Positions 22,248 through 33,476 are shown, counted from the stretch's first letter. The stretch is 64,000 nt of DNA from Takakia lepidozioides (GCA_030704615.1 CM060731.1:11966001-12030000); one strand, 5' to 3'. Notes: generated by a model not told the origin, from the sequence alone. A program made the numbers and translations.

Positions 22248-23640
22248 CAGAGCTATATTCTTGAGCAATATAGTAGTGACTATGTACCGCCGCCCACACT
22301 TCTTCATGCAGATTCAATGCTGATATATATACATAGATATATCATTATTTGTGATGCCATTAGTACGTATTAGGGACAAGCCGCTGGCAACTTTGGAGTC
22401 TGTAGGATAAGCTGCCTAACGAGCTGGGCGGTGCAAGCAAATATTGGAAAACAAATATCATCTCATGGGTGTAATTGTGAAACAAGCCAAAACAAGACAA
22501 TTTGACCCCCCAGATTTCACATACAAAGCAGCCTATCTGAAATTTTGAAATTTTGGTCTGATTTTTGTGGGAGGCAGTGGTTTAGGTGCCATATAATCAG
22601 ATTATGGAGGGCCTTTGTCTAGGAAGATTCAACTCGATACTGTAATTTTATGGTCAGACAATTTTTTGCATGCATTTTTTGAATATATTTACAAATTGGG
22701 GCATATTATTTTGTTATAATCTCCCAAATGCAATGGTCAATTTGCCTACAGTTTTTACATGACGTGTACATAGTAGATATCCACATAAGTGTAAGGTTCA
22801 TCCCCCTGGATGATTGGGGTAAGAAGTTCAAACACCCCCATCGATAAGTGTATATACTCTTTTTTAGCGGGCCCACCAAAAGTTAGCTCGTCCTTTAAGG
22901 GTTAAGTCACAAAAGTCAAATTGACTATTTATGCCCACTCATGCGCCCCTGCACCAACAGAGCGCATTTTGCTTTTTAATTTGCCTCTAAAACGGCATAA
23001 TCTGCCCCAAAACTCCTTAACGAAGACTAAAGAAGAGGGAACCAATAGCAATGTGAGCGGTCGGACGCTCCCAGTTCCCTTTTCTAAAAATTCTTCTTAA
23101 GAAAAAAAGAATACTTAATAAATTTATAAGGGCTTCTATCCCCTTTAATAAGTTTAAAAAATAAATAATGCAAGCGCTGGGCCTGATGCTCTGGCCTTGT
23201 CAAATTCTCCTCCCCACAACATAACTCTGAAAAAAAAAAAAACAAATTCTGAGGATACATTATGTAATTTCCGACCTCTTATATTGAGTCAGTGGCCAAA
23301 TTTCAGGTCAAGCGATTGAAATTCAAAGTAAATGCCACCGTTCAATGTGGGGACGAATTTTTGGGCTGTTAGAAAAGTAAAGTATTTTTCTCTTGGTTTT
23401 TCACACTTTGAATCACTATTAATTATAGTGGCCGTTGTCAAATCCTCCCCATTCCCTTTTATTTCGGAAAGGGTGTTACCCAATCCCAAGATGTAAGCCT
23501 TATGGCCTTCTGTTCTGGTTATTTTTTCCAGAACTCCTTTATTAGTAGGATTTAAAGGGCTTCCTCCCCTATTTTTAAAAAAAAATCGGACCCACTATTG
23601 TGTCTAATAATCAGTGAGAAGTTGGAGCCTAATTTTAGCG
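22248..23640. other. AT-rich non-coding region, includes a repeat found inverted in the chromovirus insertion
   Basis: At 23470-23545 a segment with AAGATGTAAGCCTTATGGCC and CTGGTTATTTTTTCCAG matches, in opposite orientation, 27725-27800. Otherwise no genes or element ends seen. Confidence 0.4.
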
Positions 23641-23649
23641 AAGGGACTA

Positions 23650-23843
23650 CGCTTACCCAACGAGTTTATTTCGCCGTGCGAACTTGACAGCACGGACGTC
23701 CATGCGCCGGCCGGAGCCATGGACTGTCGGCGTCCACCGCGTCAAATCTCCGCCCCTCATCGAACCCTCCCCGCCCCACCGCACCGCTCTCCGGCTGGCC
23801 TCCTCACAAAAAACACGCTCGAAATAAACTCGTTGGGTAAGCA
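23650..23843. mobile_element. Small inverted-repeat element in copia remnant
   Basis: GCTTACCCAACGAGTTTATT at the left end is repeated exactly in reverse at the right end (23-bp perfect arms including TTCG). About 150 bp of GC-rich DNA lies between. It interrupts the minus-strand copia integrase frame. Confidence 0.6.
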
Positions 23844-24158
23844 TAATTTCTTTGTAATTTTAGTGTATAGAGCAAGAATAAGTGTCATAATATCATCAGC
23901 CACCTCATCGTCATCATTTTTTGGATCTCCCCGGACCTTGAACATGATGAAGTATCTTGCTCCCCCCACACTAGTCTGTCTCATCAGTCCACATAAGTCA
24001 GTGTGCACGAAGTCTCCTGGTAGTACCGCTCTCTTTTGTGGGTCACTCCAAGGAAATGGGCTTCTGTGAATCTTACAATATGCACATCCCACACAACAAT
24101 CGTTATCCTTCTCTTCTAGGAGTCCGTGAACCATGCCAGTTGTCTCTTGAGCTCCTAT
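23844..24158 (-). pseudogene. Ty1/copia polyprotein, integrase N-terminal part (left half of split element)
   Basis: Minus-strand frame with GMVHGLLEEKDNDCCVGCAY followed by CKIHRSPFPW and DFVHTDLCGLM, the zinc-binding and first-Asp region of copia integrase. It continues from the pre-integrase domain at 33482-33641 across the chromovirus. The bases next to the insertion (CCTAT) are duplicated on the other side. Confidence 0.85.
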
Positions 24159-24921
24159 TGTCGCGGCCCTTTGCCTTGAGGGCAGGGGGGGTCGGGACAC
24201 AAAAAGGACTGCCCCTGTGGTTGGGGCAATGGCAACAATAGGTACGGGGGTTGAAGCACCCTTGAGTGCCCAAGGCACTCAAGGAGGCGGAGGCGCTCAC
24301 TAGGTGGAGCCCCACACACTGGGTTGTGGTGGGGGTGGTTCCACGAGGGGTGGGGGTAGTTTAGTGGGACTTAGTGGGGGTGGCATAGGACTCACCTTGG
24401 GGCGGAGACCTTGTGGTAGGAGTCGTGGGGAGTCTTGGGACTCATCACGGTCCAATGGGGCCATGGTGGGTGGGCCAAGACTCACCGCGACTCATCACCG
24501 GGAATCGAGGGTCTTCATGGTGGTTTGCCATAAAATGACTGGGTTGTTTGTGAAACCCCAGTGGACAGTCACAGAAGTATATATAGGGAGTAGTAACCCT
24601 GAGAACGGTGCAAGCCCGTTGGTGACCGAAAGCTAGTGAGTGAGCGTGCGAGCCGGAAAGCGACCAAGGTGTGGGGAGCTATTCCGGACTGCCATCTACC
24701 AAAGGGAATTTCCACTAGGCCCAAAGTGGTGGAGGGTCTTTTGGAGGAGCAAGCTGCGTCTTACATCAGCGAAGCGGCAGACTAGAATATGCATTAGCTT
24801 CCTTATTGGTGAGCAGCCGAAGCTCCAAGTTGGCCCGGCGGCCAGTTTGGGAGTTAGGCGCGCGCATCAAAGCGAGTAACTATGACTTGAAGGGGAGCTT
24901 ACCGAAGTGAGGTGCGCGACA
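24159..24921 (+). repeat. 5' LTR of the chromovirus
   Basis: Starts TGTCGCGGCCC and ends GTGCGCGACA (TG...CA rule). It is repeated at 30778-33476, interrupted there by another element. Flanked on its left by CCTAT, matched to the right of the 3' LTR. Length 763 bp. Confidence 0.95.
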
Positions 24922-24923
24922 CT

Positions 24924-24936
24924 TGGTATTAGAGCC
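24924..24936 (+). other. Primer-binding site (initiator Met-tRNA type)
   Basis: TGGTATTAGAGCC, two bases after the 5' LTR, matches the usual plant iMet PBS TGGTATCAGAGC with one mismatch. Confidence 0.85.
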
Positions 24937-27094
24937 TAGAGTTCAGTACGCGATCGTCCTTGAGATCGGCCTCATCATGGGGTGGGGCAAGACAAAGCGA
25001 AAGCGGAACGGCCCAAAAGATGATGATCCTGGTGAGCCCGGTAGGGGCGACGTGTCACTGAAGCGGCAATTGGAAGAGGCGATTCTGAAAGCGAGGCCGC
25101 TAAAGAACGGGAGGTATTTTGGGAGTCGGAGCCCGAGGACTTCCCAGAGGCTCCGCCAGACCCACAGATGTCTCTCATGCCAGCAGCCTTTTGGGAAGGG
25201 TTGTTGGCGCAGTTTGGCAGGACATTGAAAGACGTGTTGAGGGTGGCTAATGCCACTTCCATTAAGGCTAAGTTTAAGCTGAAGCCTAAGAAACCCGACA
25301 CCTTCAAGGGCGTCCGAAAACGGAAGGCACTCAACACCTGGCTTTTAGAGCTAGAGCAGTACTTCTGGGCTAGGCAACTCCTCTTGTGAGTTGTATCAGG
25401 AGACTCGCGCCTTGCGTAAAGGAAGTCAATTAATGTTCGTGAGTGGGATAATTTCCGGAACTAACGTATCGTTGTTGGTGGACACATAAGCGTCGCACTC
25501 TTTCATGACACCGGCAACGGCACGGAAGCTGGGGCTCCCGACAAGTGATGTGCCTCTATTGAGGTACGTTCTGCCAAAGAAAAACCACAATTTGCGACGA
25601 GGTTGGCGTTCGATGTTCCTCTTCAACTCGGGGGTTGGGAGGGACGTGAGAACTTCACCATTTGGGAGATCGATGGAGTGGATCTCATTTTGGGGATGAC
25701 ATTTTTGAGCAAATCCGGAGCGGTCATAGATGGCCGCAAGAGAATAGTCACGCTACCGTGTGGGAATGCTGGCGAAGTTTTTTGGGTATTGGAAACGCCC
25801 AACCGAGAGGGATGGCGAATAAAACTGCTGTCAGCAAAGGAGTGGCTGTGGGAGGCCACACGAGTCCCAGTTTTTGCTTTACGTTAGACAAGTGGAAAGA
25901 GAAGTCGATAGGAAGCTGAGCCCAGATTGGATCAAGGGGATCTTGGAGAGATACCAGGATGTGATGCCAGAGGATTTACCAAGCGGCTTGCCACGAAAGA
26001 GTTGACCACAAGATAGAGGTAATACCGGGATCTGAGCCGCCTGCCAAGGCGCCCTACCGGTTGAGCCACAGAGAGTTGGTCGAGCTGAAGTAAATCCGGC
26101 CGAGTAAATCACCCTACGGAGCCCCGGTGCTATTCGCAGCCAAGAAGGATGGGACGTTGCGGATGAATGTCGATTACAGGGCTCTGAATAAGTTGACTAT
26201 AAAAAACCGGTACCCTTTGCCAAGGATCGACGACCTCTTCAATCGGTTGGCAGGAGCAAAGTATTTTAGCCGGATCGATTTGCGCTCGGGTTACCATCAA
26301 ATTCGAGTGGCGGAAGGAGATGAGGAGGAGACCGCGTGCAGGACAAGATATGGTTCATATGTGATCTTGGTGATGCCTTTTGGGCTCACCAACGCACCCG
26401 CGACTATTAGCACGCTAATAAATAGCCTTTTCCAGGAGTGGTTGGATGACTTTGTGATCGTATACATCGACGACATCTTGGTGTACTCAAAAACAAAGGA
26501 AGAGCACCTGGAGCACCTCAAAAAGGTGTTCCAGAAATTGCGGGAAGAGAAGCTGTATGCCAAAGCTTCAAAGTGCAAATTTGGGGTCACGAAAGTGGAG
26601 TTCCTAGGGCATGTGATTACATAGGATGTGATCAAAATGGATGACAGAAAGGTGAGGGCGATCTTGGACTGGGAGCCTCCGACTTCGGTCCCGGGAGTGC
26701 GATCCTTCCTAGAACTCGTCTCCTATTACCGAAAGTATGTGAGAAATTTTGCCAATATCGCGGAGCCGCTGTCAGACCTTATGTGTAAGTCCAAGGTATG
26801 GGTATGGAACACCTTTTGTGGTCAAGCTTTTGCCGAATTGAAGCAGCAGATGGCGGAAGCTCCAGTCCTGAAAATTCCGGAGTTCGACCGTCCATTTGAG
26901 ATTCATACAGATGCGTCGGACTTCGCAATTGGGGGTGTGCTCATGCAGGATGGACGTCCAGTGGCTTACGAAAATAAGAAACTAAATGAAGTGGAGCAAC
27001 GGTGGCCTACACACGAGAAAAAAATGAACGCGGTGGTGCATTGCCTTGAGCTTTGGCGCCACTATGTTGGTTCCAACCCGGTGAAGGTGCAATT

Positions 27095-28235
27095 CATTTC
27101 AGATTTATCCCTTCAGTTCTATTATACTCCTTTGTCACACTTGGCACCCTGTTCTAGGCTTCTATGATTCTTAACAGGTCTGTCACTTTTTCTCTGAGTC
27201 GGGCTCCCTCCCTACTCGGGTGATTACCTGCCTTCGTGTTTAGTCCAGAGTCCATTGTCTCATGTTTACTGATCGTCTGGTATCTCCTACACAGTCCCGT
27301 GTGTTAAGGCCTCATGGCAGCCTTCGGGCTTGTAAGAGTTTAATTTTTTCCCTTCAATAACTCTTAATAAAATTCTCAGGGCAGGGAGGTGTATTGAATG
27401 CAGGTTTTATCTGGGGAAATTATAACATGAACTTACATCTTATTGACAGTGTTGCATGTTTTGAGGAGCCATTAAAAAAACTCATAAATTTTGCTCACTA
27501 TCTTATATTGTTTCAAAAGAGAACTGGAACCATGGCACTGGCCTCACTTCTGCCTTCATGGCTTTCCATGAGGTTATTTTTTCCTATATAGGGCCCACCC
27601 CCGAGAGGGGGCAGTAGCCGTGAGAGTGGCTGGCTCTAGTTACGCCGGCTTTGGCCGGAGTTTTCTTTTTTTCTTTTTTTCTTTTTTTAATTTTACTTCA
27701 AAGGGAAGGAAGCCCTGTAATTCATATGTAAGGAGATGTCCTGGAAAAAATAACCGGGACAGAAGGCCATAAGGCTTACATCTTAGAAGATTGGGTGCAA
27801 CCCAGAACCTCCTACAAGGCGAACATAGAGCTTGAAGCTATTCTAAATATCTCTAAATGAGCAAGAAAGCCATTGCTATGAGGGAATGACTTGCCAAAAA
27901 CTAAGAGCTCAAATATCCTAATTAGAGAAGCCATTGGTGCAGCATATCAGAATACCGACCAGAGCCTAATTCAAGCAGAAAACATGCTAATGGCATCGCC
28001 ATGCAACCTTGAGAAGCAACTTGAAAGCAGAAGAACTTACCAGCGGCAGGCCCAAGCCAGAGTCTAACTAGAGCCGAATTACTAGAGCCGAACTAATCAT
28101 TCAAGATTGCTGAATATATCAGTCGAAGATCAACCCACGAGCAAAATAGAACAAACAAGCTGAATACCCCAGTTGCTGCCATGAACTGCACATGCAGAGA
28201 GCAAGGCACACGAGAAAGGCTTCATAACAAAAAAG
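27095..28235. mobile_element. Insertion of about 1.1 kb in the chromovirus RNase H domain
   Basis: RNase H reads up to NPVKVQ at 27094 and resumes with TDNVTVKYLA at 28236. The intervening DNA has no recognised coding region. It includes TTAATAAAATTCTC near 27364, a SINE-like tail (27590-27665) and a segment repeated inverted at 23470-23545. Class unknown; ends and target duplication were not resolved. Confidence 0.7.
27590..27665 (+). repeat. SINE-family 3' region
   Basis: CACCCCCGAGAGGGGGCAGT, then TAGTTACGCCGGCTTTGGCC, followed by a T-rich run. Same layout as 22136-22247. Confidence 0.5.
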
Positions 28236-29811
28236 ACACGGACAATGTCACGGTGAAGTATTTAGCCACGCAGCCTAAGTTGTCCCCAAAACAACTTAGG
28301 TGGCAAGACACTTTGGCAGTGTTCGACGTGGATATCCAGTACAAACCGGGACGGGACAATGTGGTGGCCGATGCTTTAAGTAGAAAGCAGCAGCTCATGT
28401 TGGTGTACAGGGGCCAGACGGCGCTCCAAAGGAAGATCCGGAAGGCTTACTGAAATGATGAAATGACGAAGTCCGTGATGCAGGACTTGAGGTTGGGGGT
28501 TAAATCGCAGTTTCACTTGCACAATGGACTGCTCCGGTACAAGCAAAAGCGTCTCTACGTACCGAAGGGAGGGATCAGAGATAGTCTCTTGAGAGAATGT
28601 CACAATGGCCCACTTACGGGCCACGGTGGAGCCAAGCGCACCGCGACACTCTTGAAGAAAGAGTATTTCTGACCCAAACTGAGGGAGGAGGCCGAGGAGT
28701 ATGTCAAGACATACACAACATGCCAACAAAACCGGAGTGAGTACAAAAAGCGGGGCTGTTACAACCCTTGCCGATTCCAGAGGGGTCTTTGGAAAGTGTC
28801 TCAATGGATTTCATGACTGCTATGCCGATGTCAAAAAGATTCGATGCAATCATGGTGGTGGTGGATAGGTTTAATAAAATGGGCCATTTTATTCCCACCA
28901 AGGAGACGACAACGGCGCAGGAGACGGGGTGACTTTACTTCACCCACGTCTTCAAGCATCATGGACTTCCGAAGGATATTGTCTCGGACTGCGATCCAAA
29001 GTTTACAAATAAATTTTGGAGGGCACTTTGGAAGAAAATGGGGACGGAGCTCAAGTTGAGCACCGCCTTCCGACCTGCGACGGACAGCCAAACAGAAAGA
29101 GTGAATTCCGTGGTGAAGCAGACATTGCGAAATTATGTGTCGGCAGACCAATCAGACTGGGTGGAACACTTGGATGCGGCAGAGATCTGTTATAATAACA
29201 CAAAACACTCCGCAACGGGGGTTTCCCTTTTCGTATTGGTCTATGGAAAAACACCTCTGGTGCCGACAAGTTGGGCCGCCTAGGACGTTGAGGAACCGGT
29301 AGCAGCAGTGGTGCTGGAAGAACGCGAGCGTTTGTTGGCGCTCGCAAAGTACAACATTGCCAAAGCTTGGAAACGGTATGAACGGCAGGCGAATCGGAAG
29401 CGGAGGGAAGTTAAGTTTGAGGCAGGCATGGAGGTCTGGTTGAACATCAAGAATTTTCGACTACCTCCGGAAGTGAGTTCGAAGTTCGTACCTCCATATG
29501 CGGGGCCCTTTCGCATCCGGAAGGTTATGAATGAGGATGCGTATGAATTGGAGCTGCCGGCAAACAACAAGGTGCATCCGGTATTCCACGTCTCCCTTTT
29601 GAAGCCTTATTTCAAAGATGAAGCGCGTCCGAATCGGCATCAAATGTTGCGTCCGCCACCTGTGCTGTTGGATCATGAAAATGAACCTGAGTACGAGGTG
29701 GAGGCAGTGCTTAAGTCGAGGAGGTTCAAGAATCGAGAAACGGAGTATCTCGTAAAATGGAAAGGCTATCATCAAGTGGAGGCAACTTGGGGGTGCGTAC
29801 CTCAGAAATGA

Positions 29812-30777
29812 GAAACGCATCCGAGGCGGTTGCAGCTTTCGAAGGGTGACCTCAAAAGCAGAAGAAGCGTTGATGGGGACATCAACCTTGGATCGTGGGG
29901 GAGGAAATGCATGCTTAGCCCGGCTTAACTAGCTTAGGAATTCGATTGCAAAAACTTGTGTTGTACAGATTTTGTTATAAATGAAATGGTTTCCAAATGT
30001 TGTGCTTCCTATTTTGTTTGGAATGGTGATGCATGGTATGGTTGGCTAGTGTGTAAAATGCATGCTAGCTTACAAAAGTGGGAGAGGTAAATTGGATTAA
30101 TCGTGTGTTTGCGCAGTGCCGGAATCGGCTGACTCCCATCCAAGAGGCAATGAAACTTGCACCTTCTTTGGGAGTTCACGTGCTAGTGCGCACCTGGCGC
30201 GTGCGCGTACTATAATTGCGCTATCGAGGGGGTTGTCTTGTAGTGCGGATTAACGCGGAAGCTACGTGCTTCCGTTCACGTACTATAATCGTGTAACCTC
30301 GGGACGAAGTCGTAGTGCGGCTTCGGCGTGTTCCCGTACCTCAGGCCAGCATTCTAAGGCGGACCCAATTGTAGTGATTGAGGCGCACGGTTGGTTCAAG
30401 GTTATCTTCCTAGTAAAAAAGGGTTCAAGGTGAACCCTTGCTCAAGGTGATGCCAAAAGCAGCATCATGAGCGGTCACAAGCAATGTTGTTGCAGTAAGG
30501 CGATTCGATCCTCGGGGAGGATCGTTCCTTGGCCTTGAAGTGAGCCAAGAAGAGTGCACTGGGAGGAGCTTGAGAGGCTCCACTCTTAGCCGGGACTTGG
30601 AGGAAGTCGCCCGAACTAGGTAGTAGAGAGTTGAGTCAAGTGGGGGTTTGGTTCTTTGCCATAGGACGCCATGGTACGGAAACAAACTCCTTGATGTGGG
30701 ACGCCACAACTTGGATATTAGTTTCCACAAAATGGACAAGTCAATGAGGACATCGACTCCCTGTTGGTAGGGGTGTG
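29812..30777 (+). other. Chromovirus 3' untranslated region
   Basis: Lies between the chromodomain frame and the 3' LTR. No coding signal. It contains two similar pieces (GTGCGCGTACTATAATTGCG near 30201 and TTCACGTACTATAATCGTG near 30275). A clear polypurine tract was not seen; the LTR is preceded by GGTAGGGGTGTG. Confidence 0.6.
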
Positions 30778-31207
30778 TGTCGCGGCCCTTTGCCTTGAGG
30801 GCAGGGGGGGTCGGGACACAAGAGGGGTTGCCCCTATGGTTGGGGCAGTGGCAACAATAGGTAGGGGGGATGAAGCACCCTTGAGTGCCCAAGGCACTCA
30901 AGGAGGCGGAGGCGCTCACTAAGTGGAGCCCCGCACACCGGGTTGCGGTGGGGGTGGTTCCACGAGGGGTGGTGGTAGCTTAATGGGACTTAGTGGGGGT
31001 GGCATAGGACTCACCATGGGGCAGAGACCTTGTGGTGGGAGTCGTGGGGAGTCTTGGGCCTGGGGGGTGCACTCCTCATTAAATGTACCAGCCACGTGCG
31101 TGCACAAGAGGGGGTATTTTAAACCCCCCCATGTACAACATTATACATACAGAGGGGGGTCTAAAACACCTTAAATATAATTTTACAGGAGGGGGTTGTT
31201 GTATTTC

Positions 31208-31310
31208 AAGGGGTAGTGTAGTGGTAAGAAAGACGTTTTGGCCGCGATGCACCGCGGGATCAAATCGCGGGATCATCTCTTTGTTTGTTTTTGTTTTTGT
31301 TTGTTTTTTT
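31208..31310 (+). repeat. tRNA-derived SINE-like unit inside the Pack-type element
   Basis: GGTAGTGTAGTGGTAAGA (A-box-like) and GGGATCAAATCGCGGGATC (B-box-like) about 30 bases apart, followed by a TTGTTTTTG-rich tail and then a long C/T-rich tract to about 31453. Confidence 0.45.
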
Positions 31311-31729
31311 CTCTCCGCGATCTTTCTCCCCTTCCCTCCCGCCGCTTTCTCTTTTCCCTCTCCTCCTCTCATCTCCTCTCCACTCCTCTCCCGCGTTCGC
31401 CTTCCCTTCCGCGGGCTTTCTCTTTTCCCTCCTCTCCTCTCCCCTCCTCTCCACAGGGCATGGTATTCTTCCTGATGTTTACAAGGTTTAGGGGAGAGTT
31501 TAGGGAAGCGATCCTTTTGGGTTGATGGGAGGGCAAATCCTCCATGGGTCATGACACAAGGTCAAGGACAATATGGTGAGGGCACCTTCTTCTTCGACCT
31601 ATTTCAGCCTGTCTTGCCCTCTCAACAGAGTCGGCCCTGAATTTGCAGCATTGAGCAGACCTGGCATGAGGGACAACTGCAATTGCAAGGTGTGGCGTTT
31701 TCTTAAGGTACGATGTGAAGATTTTTTTC

Positions 31730-32060
31730 TGTCTGGAATATTGATGGAGAACCGAATCTTGGTTGTGTAAAACTCATCAGGGTTGCAGCTCATGTGGGAC
31801 GGACACAGAGAGGAAGCCTCTTTCACAAACTCCTGAGAGATGAAGGCTCCAGGTGAAAGCTCTCCCAACAATCGTGCACACTGAGCATTGACAGACTCTT
31901 TGGGCATGCATGCAGGTGCAACCCTGGGCCGATGGGGTAATTGCAGGGCCCAGTTCACAACTGAAAGATTTCGACCTGATGAATGAGGGGCTGGATTTTT
32001 ATCAAAACTGATTGAGCGGTGCATTAAGGGCCAGCCAGGGTGCAAGCATTCCTCTGCGAA
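31730..32060 (-). pseudogene. Unidentified captured coding fragment
   Basis: Minus-strand frame open for more than 100 codons with exon-like wording: SVVNWALQLPHRPRVAPACM, ESVNAQCARLLGELSPGAFI, NPDEFYTTKIRFSINIPD. I do not recognise the family. It sits back-to-back with the PPR-DYW fragment inside the Pack-type element, so it is probably a second captured host fragment. No start or stop belongs to it. Confidence 0.4.
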
Positions 32061-32070
32061 GGGGTGAAGC

Positions 32071-32337
32071 CCGCACTTTGCATTGCATGATGTTGAGGAA
32101 GAGCTTAAAGAATCGTCTCTTTGCCACCACAATGAGAAGTTGGCCATTTTTTTTGGGCTTATCAACACACCCTCTGGGATGTCTTTAGGGATCATCGAGA
32201 ATCTTCGGATGTGTGGTGATTGCCACACAGCCACCAAATTCATCTCAAAGATAGCTAAGCAAGAGATTGTTGTACGGGATGCAAACCGCTTTCACCACTT
32301 CCAAAATGGTGTTTGTTCTTGTGGGGATTATTGGTGA
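32071..32337 (+). pseudogene. PPR-DYW 3'-end fragment captured by transposon
   Basis: Reads [48 protein letters not shown] and ends [15 protein letters not shown] with a natural stop. It keeps the HxE and CxxC zinc residues of the DYW deaminase, but nothing of the PPR tract or PG box precedes it; a TGA lies three codons upstream of FALHD. Closest visible relative is the C-terminus of the PPR protein at 39871-42489, although many residues differ, so the donor was probably another family member. Confidence 0.9.
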
Positions 32338-33476
32338 AATGAAATGCTTGTCAACTAATTGAATGTATTGAACTCTGTCAACTGCGAGTCAAGTTGGACT
32401 CCAACAGTGGCAGCAAAGGCGCACGAAATCTCTTTTTGGAGAGGAATTCTCAATAGTAGGTTTTGAACATAATTGGACCTTGCGAAGGTTGAAACTGTAG
32501 AACAAGTTTAGAAACTGTCCTAGTTGATGAACAGAGGTGCAGTGACTAGGTGTCTTCAACAGGGTCACTCTCTGATGAAATACCCAGGATTGCATATCAG
32601 AAAATAGAAACTTTCTTCAGGCCTCTTGCACATAGGGCATTGACAATGTCCCTTTCATCTCGGCATCTGATTATTGTTCAAAGTGAGATTCCACAACAAG
32701 TTTTATCGAGGGCAAACATTTTTTTAATTAATTTATTATATTTTATTATATTTTTAAATGAATAAACTTGATATAATATTAAAACGTACATATACATATT
32801 TGAAGGTATTTTTTAATTATTGAAAAGGGAAATATACATACAAAAGGGTTTTTTTTTAAAAAATTACAAATTTCTATATATTTACAGGAGGGGGTTTTAT
32901 AATCTTCAAAAAGTATGTACAGAGGGGGTATAAATGATCCAAGGACCCGTATACAGGGGGTTTTTTTATTAGGCGGCGAACGCACGTGATACGGACATTT
33001 TATAAAGAGTGCACCCCCCAGGGTCTTGGGACTCATCACGGTCCAATGGGGCCGTGGTGGGTGGGCCAAGACTCACCGCGACTCATCACCGGGAATCGAG
33101 GGTCTTCATGGTGGTTCGCCATAAAATGACTGGGTTATTTGTGAAACCCCCGCAGACAGTCACAGAAGTATATATAGGGAGTAGTACCTCCGAGAACGGT
33201 GCAAGCCCGTTGGTGACCGAAAGCTAGTGAGTGAGCGTGCGAGCCGGAAAGCGACCAAGGTGTGGGGAGCTATTCCAGACTGCCATCTACCAAAAGGAAT
33301 TTCCACTAGGCCCAAAGTGGTGGAGGGTCTTTTGGAGGAGCAAATGGGGACCGTTATGTCCCGGTGAGCAGCCGAAGCTCCGAGTTGGCCCGGCGGCCAG
33401 TTTGGGAGTTAGGCGCGCGCATCAAAGCGAGTAACTATGACTTGAAGGGGAGCTTATCAAAGTGAGGTGCGCGACA

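Larger units (their letters stand above)
24977..29811 (+). pseudogene. Chromovirus gag-pol: gag, protease, RT, RNase H, integrase, chromodomain
   Basis: Order along the plus strand: gag start MGWGKTKRKRN (24977) and FKGVRKRKALNTWLLELEQY (about 25310); protease-side segment EIDGVDLILGMTFLSKSGA (about 25670); [29 protein letters not shown], catalytic [10 protein letters not shown] (26127-26624); RNase H PFEIHTDASDFAIGG (to about 27094) continuing at 28236 with TDNVTVKYLATQPKLSPKQL and ADALSRK; integrase zinc motif HNGPLTGHGGAKRT with a later CQQN; core DRFNKMGHFIP, SDCDPKFTNKFW and DSQTERVN; C-terminal chromodomain TEYLVKWKGYHQVEATWG (29740-29795). An in-frame TAG at 26622 follows GHVIT, there are several frameshifts in integrase, and RNase H is split by an insertion. 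Confidence 0.93.
31059..33022. mobile_element. 1,964-bp terminal-inverted-repeat transposon carrying host gene fragments (Pack-type)
   Basis: Ends are perfect 16-bp inverted repeats CCTGGGGGGTGCACTC, with weaker similarity for about 30 more bases (both arms reach CACGTGCGT). The 8-bp GTCTTGGG is duplicated at 31051-31058 and 33023-33030, and the uninterrupted 5' LTR has one copy at the same place, so insertion is certain. There is no transposase. Inside are a PPR-DYW 3' end (plus), an unidentified open fragment (minus), and a SINE-like unit. An 8-bp duplication is usual for hAT elements, but these ends are not typical hAT ends. Confidence 0.9.
24159..33476 (+). mobile_element. Ty3/gypsy chromovirus, full-length but degenerate
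   Basis: Two LTRs, a primer-binding site, gag-pol remnants with a C-terminal chromodomain, and a 5-bp target duplication CCTAT (24154-24158 and 33477-33481). It inserted into a minus-strand Ty1/copia element. It was later hit by an insertion of about 1.1 kb in RNase H and a 1,964-bp element in the 3' LTR. The coding frame has stops and frameshifts, so it is not autonomous now. Confidence 0.95.
30778..33476 (+). repeat. 3' LTR of the chromovirus, split by a TIR element
   Basis: LTR sequence runs 30778-31058 and 33023-33476; 31059-33022 is a foreign element. Without it and one copy of its 8-bp duplication the LTR is 727 bp. It is 36 bp shorter than the 5' LTR because of a deletion near 33345, and it has scattered substitutions. 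Confidence 0.93.

Noticed and set aside
30425..30919. 164-codon minus-strand open frame
   Set aside because: Spans the chromovirus 3' untranslated region and LTR on the opposite strand; the same LTR frame recurs in the 5' LTR and has no known domain.
31079..31552. 157-codon minus-strand frame rich in Arg, Glu and Lys
   Set aside because: It is the purine strand of a C/T-rich low-complexity tract inside the Pack-type element.
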